Assembly (NCBI GenBank): GCA_031761405.1
Contig: JASEVX010000010.1
Span: 11,280,933-11,344,932, forward strand
DNA from: Serripes groenlandicus
Taxonomy: Eukaryota > Mollusca > Bivalvia > Cardiida > Cardiidae
Reading direction: 5' to 3'
DNA length: 64,000 bases
Within the stretch, counting starts at the first letter, position 1. Each line of letters starts with the position of its first letter. The notes beneath the pieces were generated by a model. It did not search any database, was not told the origin of the DNA, and saw only the letters and a list, made by a program, of their open reading frames with translations. Both the position numbers and the translations under genes were made by a program. Shown piece by piece: positions 58,901-64,000 of this stretch.

Positions 58901-61900
58901 CGCTGTGACCAAGTGGTTAGCGTCAGGGTTTCCGAACCAGTCGTTCCATGTGTGATCCCTAGTCTTGGCGATCCTGATCGAATGGCTTTGTACTAATGTT
59001 GAAAATGAGATAAAATCTAGATTAAAATAAAAACAGGTTCAAATAGGTAGAATATTTCATTGAATCCGTCCTAGGTTAACATTCTTTCAGACGCTTGACA
59101 AAGGTCAATAGGACAAGGGTGATCCCTTTGTCACCAATGGGTTAACCGTGTATGTGGTAAAACGACCAGTTGCTAAGCAAGTCGTGTTGAGTACTGGTAT
59201 GAGGAAGTCGAGTCGGTTGGTGAAATGTATAACAAATACAATATGTACATGTATTTACTTTGGAACCGTGGGAAACCTGTAATTAACACTAATCGCAGTG
59301 TTCAGTTAAGTTATCAACGTGTTAACCAGTCGAACATACCCGAATAGACACCATAACAGTATCATAGTCTATTGTGTAAGCAACTGCCATTGATAACTGT
59401 TCGATCATATAGAAAAACATTATTACTTTGTTTCAAACATACCTTGCATAGACACACTGACATCGCTGGGATCGGCGTACAGAGCGGCATCATATTCTAT
59501 ATCATCCATCAAATCTTTGTCCAAGTGAAACCTTATTTTCCTTTCATTATTTCTGCCCATGCCTTTACGTTTATTGGACAGTGTGTTAAGGTTGACCTTC
59601 GGATTTGTCACTGAAGGCTTAAGGATACCCGCTTCTTCCGCCTGATGTCCGTAACCCCAACCGATCGTTCCGGCATCAATCGGCAACTTTTTACAAGTCG
59701 AGTCGACCTCACTGCAAACTATATTGAATTCACAACAAAATGCGAGTGTTTCAGATTCAAGGTCATCTATAAACAGTCTGAACATGTATACTCCGACTAA
59801 AGGAAATGTAATCTCGAAGGAAACAGTTTCTTGGTTTCTGGCGTAAAAAACGAGTAAATGCATGTCTTCGAGTTCTAGTGTCTCAGCGTCATCCTCCGAG
59901 TTTAACAAACTGAGTGTATAAGAGAAATCTAAATATTGTGCCGAATTCTTCTCGCCTTGGAAAACGACCTTACATTTCCCATCATGAGACGACATAAGAC
60001 ACGAGTAATCACTTAAAAGACGAAGTTTATTTTCAAAGAAAAGTGAATGAAGATACGGAAGACTACAGAAGTCCTCTTCGTTTTGAATTCGATAGTGATC
60101 CGATTGAAGTTGCCAAGCAGAATCTGCCGGAAAACAATGCAGGGAAAAGATCCGAGGATTGGTACAGAACCAAAATTCATTAAAATTTAACACCGTACGC
60201 TGATCGACGTCTTCATCATCTCGAGTCACCACTGCTCTGCCATCGACCTCAATTTGAATTTCGTCATCATTCATTTGTCCCTCAAGACACATAATGCACC
60301 AGACAGGATGCACGAGGTGCCATTTACCGTCCGCTTCAAATGCATTCCATAACCCAGCACAGCAACCATCATCGCCCGGACGATACCGACTGTCTTTGGA
60401 ATAACCCTCAATTATGACACAATCGACTCCCGCTTTTCTGCAAACAGATTGTATATACATCGCAGGAAATCTGTCTTAAAGCTGTACATTCGATGAAGAC
60501 TCAGTTTTCAGATTGTCAAAGAGAATTATTTTCTACAGATACCTGTATTCTACTAAAATGCTGACCACCTTGTATTCTAAAGCTCAGTTAATCGAGTTCA
60601 CGGAATTTATCGTCAATGTCATTAACGCAGGACGCGGTCGATATTTAATATTCCAGTCTCAACCGAAAATCTATATATGCTTTGAATCGTTTAATACTCG
60701 TGATTCCCATTGATTAAAACAAGTGTCATGATGTTTTTTATTATTAATCATCGTTTTAAACATGTTTGACGTTCAATGAGGGTATCACGATCTCTATATG
60801 CTTAACCCCAGACTTGCGTTACATACATTGTGAGTTTACCTCAAAGTAGATTTTATATTGCGCTTTATATCAATAGCTTAATAAACATGTACATTTCTGA
60901 AAGGTGACCCCTCTCTTACCCAACCTCTAATTACTTATACGTATACCGGGCATCACGATCTCTATATGCTTAACCACATACTTGCCTTACATACACTGAA
61001 CGTTTCCCGCAAACTAGTTTTCGTATTACGCATTATATCAATAGCTTAATAAACATGTACATTTCTAAAAGGTGATCCCTCTCTTACTGAACTCATAATT
61101 ACTTATACTTATACCGGGCCTCACGATCTCTTTATGCCCAACCACATACTTGCCTTACATAATCTGTACGTTTCCCGCAAACTAGTTTTTGTATTGCGCT
61201 TTATATCAACGATCTCTATATGCTTAACCACATACTTGCCTTACATACTCTGTACGTTTCCCGCAAACTAGTTTTTGTATTGCGCTTTATATCAATAACA
61301 TAATAAACATGTACATTTCTAAAAGGTGATCCCTCTCTTACTGAACTCATAATTACTTATACTGGATCTGACAACACCTCATTAAACATCGTCACTAATT
61401 GACCCAGGAGCATGAGCATGTGTTCCTTTCGTTCTAATAATATCGCACGATACAAACAACGCTCGGTTCTCGTATCAAAATGGTTAGTTTACAAGCGGAA
61501 CACTCTGCTTGTTGATACTTGGCAATTGTGTAGGAGATATTGTATTTGCCTGACCCAAAGGTCAATCTGAGACGACCTGTAATTGAAAATCATCAGATTT
61601 ATGCTAGCGTTTGTCACTGCAGTATTTTAATGAAATTGGGGCGACCTATATACATGCTTATGAGTAGTGTTAGCTTTTATATAAGATTGTGGCAATTCAT
61701 ATAATCTATTTTGAAAGACAAGTATCCCCTTAAAATGCAACTATATCTGAAACTAATAAATCCTTTGAATGTAAATGTTGCCTAAAGCTTAAACTACATT
61801 CACCAAGTAGTTCTTACAGATAGAGAGACATTTTTACTAGTTGTAGATCTTGTTGTAAGGCGTTCATGTAATTTTGCCGTATTGTGGCATTTCGTACGAA

Positions 61901-63202
61901 AACAAATGATCAGTTTTTAAGATACATATTTGTATAACTGGCGTTCAGACGCTTGATCAAACGACATTTACATATACCATTACCCTTAATTTAAATGTAT
62001 TCTTTTACAAATGTTATTTAGGTTTGTCAGTGCAATCTAACAATTTCGAAATTTACGTTCGAACAACCAATTCGTGCATAATCACGCGGATTTTGTTTGC
62101 CTTCAAATAGAAGTATCTATTGGTAAATAGCTGTTCATGTATCACTACTACAATGGAACATATATACATAGAGTATTGTTTGCTTAGATTTATACTCACT
62201 CGCGGGTTCGATCCCCGGCCGAGTCATGCCAAATACTTTAAGAATAGAAGTAATGGCAGCCCTCCTTGGCGCTCAGGGTTGCGGGGTTAGCATTACGACT
62301 GGCTGGTTAGTGTCAGTATACATTGACCAGTAGTATTGGTAACTTACCTAGATAACGCATTGATATAACTGAAAAACTGTTGAATGTGACGTAAAACACC
62401 AACCATTCAATAAATTATACTTACTCACAAAGGAGTTTAAAAACGTGAGCTAGCTCGCCACTCTCGACATAGTCTACGATAGCTTCTGGTGTATGCCGGT
62501 AGACCCCGGAAAGAACCTCTTCTAGGCGCTGACCAAGCCACACAATAATTGCACGTGCTAGGAATAGTTCTCTATGTTCATGGTCACGTGGTACAGGCTT
62601 ACTTAGGTATCGTGTAACGGAGTCAATGTTGTTAAATTGGTCCGATGGAATCTGAAATTAAAATATTTTAAGATGAATATACGCTAAAACAATGGTTGAC
62701 AGACCAAGAACAGTACGGTTTATTTGTAGGGTGTTTAATGCTGATTTCAACAAGGTTTCAGGTTTATCAAGGCGTTAACAGTTCTACTGATCCATTTTTT
62801 CCTGACACCAGCGAATCAGTCGTAATGTTAAGCCTACCACCTTGATCGCAAAATAGGGAATGCTATTACTACCGTTTGCCATTACCCGGTCGTGGATCGA
62901 ACCCGCCAATACTGGAGCCGAGGCGGACGCTCTACAACTACACCACCGAGGCGGTTTAGAGTAATACGTTAGGTAGGCTTGTGTTGCATTGCTCTTCAAG
63001 AGAAAGTGCTTACACTTTACCTCCCGGTGCTCATGGAGAACGAACATTAGCGTATGTATTACACGTGTGGAAATACACATACCTGTGCAAACATGCTTAA
63101 GGATCCAAATTGATACTGCTTTACATAAGTTTCTAGATACCGTTCATTCGACTGATTGGCGTTTGCTACGATAGCGAAGTTAAAATGTAGTTTAACTGAC
63201 AT
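55656..63202 (-). CDS. KY/hillarin-like transglutaminase-fold protein, probable pseudoenzyme, 5 exons
   Basis: Joined on -: 63202-63083, 62651-62425, 60470-59443, 58335-58168, 55936-55656; all junctions GT-AG with matching phases, about 607 aa. KY (kyphoscoliosis peptidase) and hillarin proteins are cytoskeleton-associated with a transglutaminase-like Cys-His-Asp core. Here the core reads C-EFPAMYIQSVC, then IIEGYSK, then GLWNAF, then GKWHLVHPVW. By family alignment the Cys is kept (about residue 115), His of HAWNA is replaced by Gly (about 155) and Asp of LxD by His (about 170). C-terminal beta domains include IGWGYG and FHLDKDL, typical of the KY family. There is no signal peptide or membrane segment, so it is probably cytosolic. 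Neither gene end is confirmed by transcripts. Confidence 0.75.
56376..56585 (+). repeat. Repeat R, copy 1
   Basis: AACATTCTTTCAGGCGCTTG, then ATCCCTTTGTCATCAATGGG and GACACTAATCGCAGTGTTCA. It is preceded by a tRNA-like B box (TTATGAGTTCGAACGCC), so it is probably a SINE. Lies 440 bp upstream (on -) of exon 5 of the KY-like gene. Confidence 0.75.
56775..56935. repeat. ATC/ATT-rich simple repeat
   Basis: ATCATC, ATTAACATC and TTATCATCATC runs. The Met/Ile/Leu-rich frame on - is an artefact. Confidence 0.9.
57000..58160. other. Intron of the KY-like gene; possible LINE remnant
   Basis: GACCGACCGACCGACGGACT near 57150 is a short simple repeat. Around 57420-57880 the + strand reads like the tail of a non-LTR reverse transcriptase (AGCAATGCAG, ILFGIEGWI-like and KRGKPT-like scraps), too broken to be firm. 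Confidence 0.3.
58168..58335 (-). CDS. KY-like gene exon 4: beta-domain repeat
   Basis: Acceptor CGTTTAG, donor GTAAGT, phase 1-1, 168 bp. It encodes GELEVKFTLQSEGEYAL, then VLNFLLQ and an acidic tail. It resembles the KY C-terminal strands (y.L.i......vcnYl). Related in sequence to exon 5. Confidence 0.7.
59080..59311 (+). repeat. Repeat R, copy 2
   Basis: AACATTCTTTCAGACGCTTG, ATCCCTTTGTCACCAATGGG, GAGTCGGTTGGTGAAATGTA and CACTAATCGCAGTGTTCAGT, collinear with copy 1. Lies 745 bp upstream (on -) of exon 4. Confidence 0.75.
59443..60470 (-). CDS. KY-like gene exon 3: core domain and beta domains
   Basis: A 1028-bp exon, the longest coding stretch in the window. It opens EFPAMYIQSVCRKAGVDC and IIEGYSKDSRYRPG, then the altered His/Asp region, then beta-rich domains (YLDFSYTLSLL, VYMFRLFIDD) and an acidic-basic tail with KDLMDDIEYDA. 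Donor GTATGT at 59442, phase 1. Confidence 0.85.
60780..61370. repeat. About 175-bp tandem repeat, about three and a half units
   Basis: CACGATCTCTATATGCTTAA recurs near 60787, 60955, 61130 and 61208 (last unit shortened). Each unit continues CGTTTCCCGCAAACTAGTTT and AATAAACATGTACATTTCT. Lies in the KY-like intron between exons 2 and 3. Confidence 0.9.
61371..62189. other. Intron stretch without recognised content
   Basis: Between the 175-bp array and the truncated SINE. No motif, repeat or exon recognised. Confidence 0.4.
62190..62400 (+). mobile_element. SINE family C, 5'-truncated
   Basis: It starts at the B box (GCGGGTTCGATCCCCGGCC), continues TGCCAAATACTTTAAGAATA and CCTTGGCGCTCAGGGTTG, and ends near the donor of exon 2 of the KY-like gene. 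Confidence 0.65.
62425..62651 (-). CDS. KY-like gene exon 2: helical lead-in and nucleophile Cys
   Basis: Acceptor TAATTTCAG, donor GTAAGT. It encodes FNNIDSVTRYLSKPV, then RELFLARAIIVWL, then HVFKLLC, resembling the KY segment before the catalytic Cys (DSVVEYL, KARAIFRWI). The TGT near the end is the predicted nucleophile. Phase 2 exit. Confidence 0.75.
62765..62960 (-). mobile_element. tRNA-derived SINE, reverse
   Basis: Read on -, CCGCCTCGGTGGTGTAGTTG with B box GGGTTCGATCCACG, then TAACATTACGACTGATTCGC. It is in the first intron of the KY-like gene. A similar reversed piece lies at 26085-26250. Confidence 0.6.
63083..63202 (-). CDS. KY-like gene exon 1
   Basis: It is open from ATG at 63202 (MSVKLHFNFAIVANANQ) to MFAQ with donor GTATGT, exactly 40 codons, phase 0, continuing into IPSDQFNNIDSV of the next exon. 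The alternative is an internal exon, because a CAG acceptor lies four bases after the ATG. Confidence 0.5.
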
Positions 63203-63251
63203 TGATCAGAATACATCAGTAGTTATATCGGTATACTTACTGATGTAGGAA

Positions 63252-63470
63252 TCCGACGTGGCCGAGTGGTTAGTGTCGGGCATTTGAAACCGGGCTTCGC
63301 GGGTTTGATTCCGAATCGGGTCGGTCATTATTGAGTGCCCTTGTATATTGCACGTTTCCAATTATAGAACCGGTTTGTTCTCCCAGGAAGAATGAATGGA
63401 AAAACTGTCTCTGTGATATAATTGAAATAATGTTGAAAACGGCTTAAGTCACCAATGAAATCAACAAAGT
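63252..63470 (+). mobile_element. tRNA-Ser-like SINE
   Basis: The head GACGTGGCCGAGTGGTTAGT, GGGTTTGATTCC B box and GGGCTTCGC variable-arm look recall tRNA-Ser/Leu. A body ending ATGTTGAAAACGGCTTAAGT follows, so it is a SINE and not a free tRNA gene. It lies just upstream of exon 1 of the KY-like gene. Confidence 0.55.
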
Positions 63471-63770
63471 AAGAATCTTACTGATTTTGCATGCCTGTCG
63501 ATTTGATAAAAGAAAACCTTTTCTTCGTCATAACTATGTATCTTACTCATTGTGAGCTTATGTTAACAGTGCTGATCTGAAAGAAAGTAAAATTGACCGT
63601 TAGAGCACGTTGTGAAAAAGACCATTCAATAAACTCTCTGTTTCTCCTTACATAATTTTGTCGGCATTCACACAAAGGGGAGCGTGTAGGTTTTTAGGGA
63701 TGTATCTTCCGTTCTTCGTTGTTCAGCCCCATATGACGGTACGGTACAATGCTCTTCAAGCTATGCAAAG

Positions 63771-64000
63771 AGATGCAGAGAGACAGACATAGAGACAGAG
63801 AGACAGACAGAGAGACAGACAGAGAGAGAGACAGACAGAGAGAGAGACAGACAGAGAGACAGAGACAGATACAGAGACAGTGACAGACAGAGACAGAGAC
63901 AGAGACAGACAGACAGACATACAGAGAGAGACAGAGAGAGAGACAGAGACAGAGACAGAGAGGGAGAGAGAGACAGAGAGAGACAGAGAGACAGAGAGAC
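63771..64000. repeat. AG/GACA microsatellite, running off the window
   Basis: GAGACAGACAGAGAG runs to the last base; the true length is unknown. Confidence 0.97.

Noticed and set aside
1..64000. Prokaryotic defence system, CRISPR array or biosynthetic operon
   Set aside because: Tandem arrays lack CRISPR-type conserved repeats with unique spacers, and all real genes are spliced; the DNA is animal.

Overview
This window is invertebrate animal DNA, most likely from a bivalve mollusc. It is AT-rich, its genes have many short exons with GT-AG introns, and most of the sequence is repeats: tRNA-headed SINEs, foldback elements, minisatellites and degenerate transposons. One family ends with a motif like GTGAGCGATCCAGGGCCATC, and short GACGCC runs and TTGACCTAGTGACC-type repeats also occur; I associate these with bivalve genomes, but species cannot be set by eye. 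No bacterial operon, CRISPR array or intact viral gene was seen.

Left part (2.5-35.1 kb, + strand): one secreted or membrane-anchored mosaic serine protease gene, open at its 5' end. I assembled sixteen exons. Their splice phases agree throughout, and with one incoming base they total 703 codons including the stop. Domain order is MAM (C-terminal part), LDLa, SRCR, LDLa, LDLa, SRCR, S1 peptidase, followed by a tiny last exon and AATAAA signals. The catalytic His, Asp and Ser are present. The activation site and the base of the S1 pocket are not trypsin-like. The introns carry a 3-kb minisatellite, several smaller arrays, and many copies of one palindromic MITE-like repeat.

Middle part (36-54 kb): a graveyard of mobile elements around fragments of a monocarboxylate-transporter-like (SLC16/MCT) gene. 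One clean exon lies on + (38842-38988). The segment that would follow it in the protein lies on - (about 45138-44583) with frameshifts. Around these are a Ty3/Gypsy integrase relic, a nested inverted repeat, a Tc1-like transposon relic with terminal inverted repeats, a Ty3/Gypsy pol relic with a tandemly duplicated RNase H segment, and SINEs with clear target-site duplications. A 200-bp run of N marks an assembly gap at 36301-36500.

Right part (55.6-63.2 kb, - strand): a five-exon gene for a kyphoscoliosis-peptidase/hillarin-like protein (transglutaminase-like fold plus KY-type beta domains). The nucleophile Cys is kept, but the His and Asp of the triad are replaced, so it is probably a pseudoenzyme. 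Its last two exons and a repeat upstream of each look like a tandem duplication. The window ends in an AG/GACA microsatellite.
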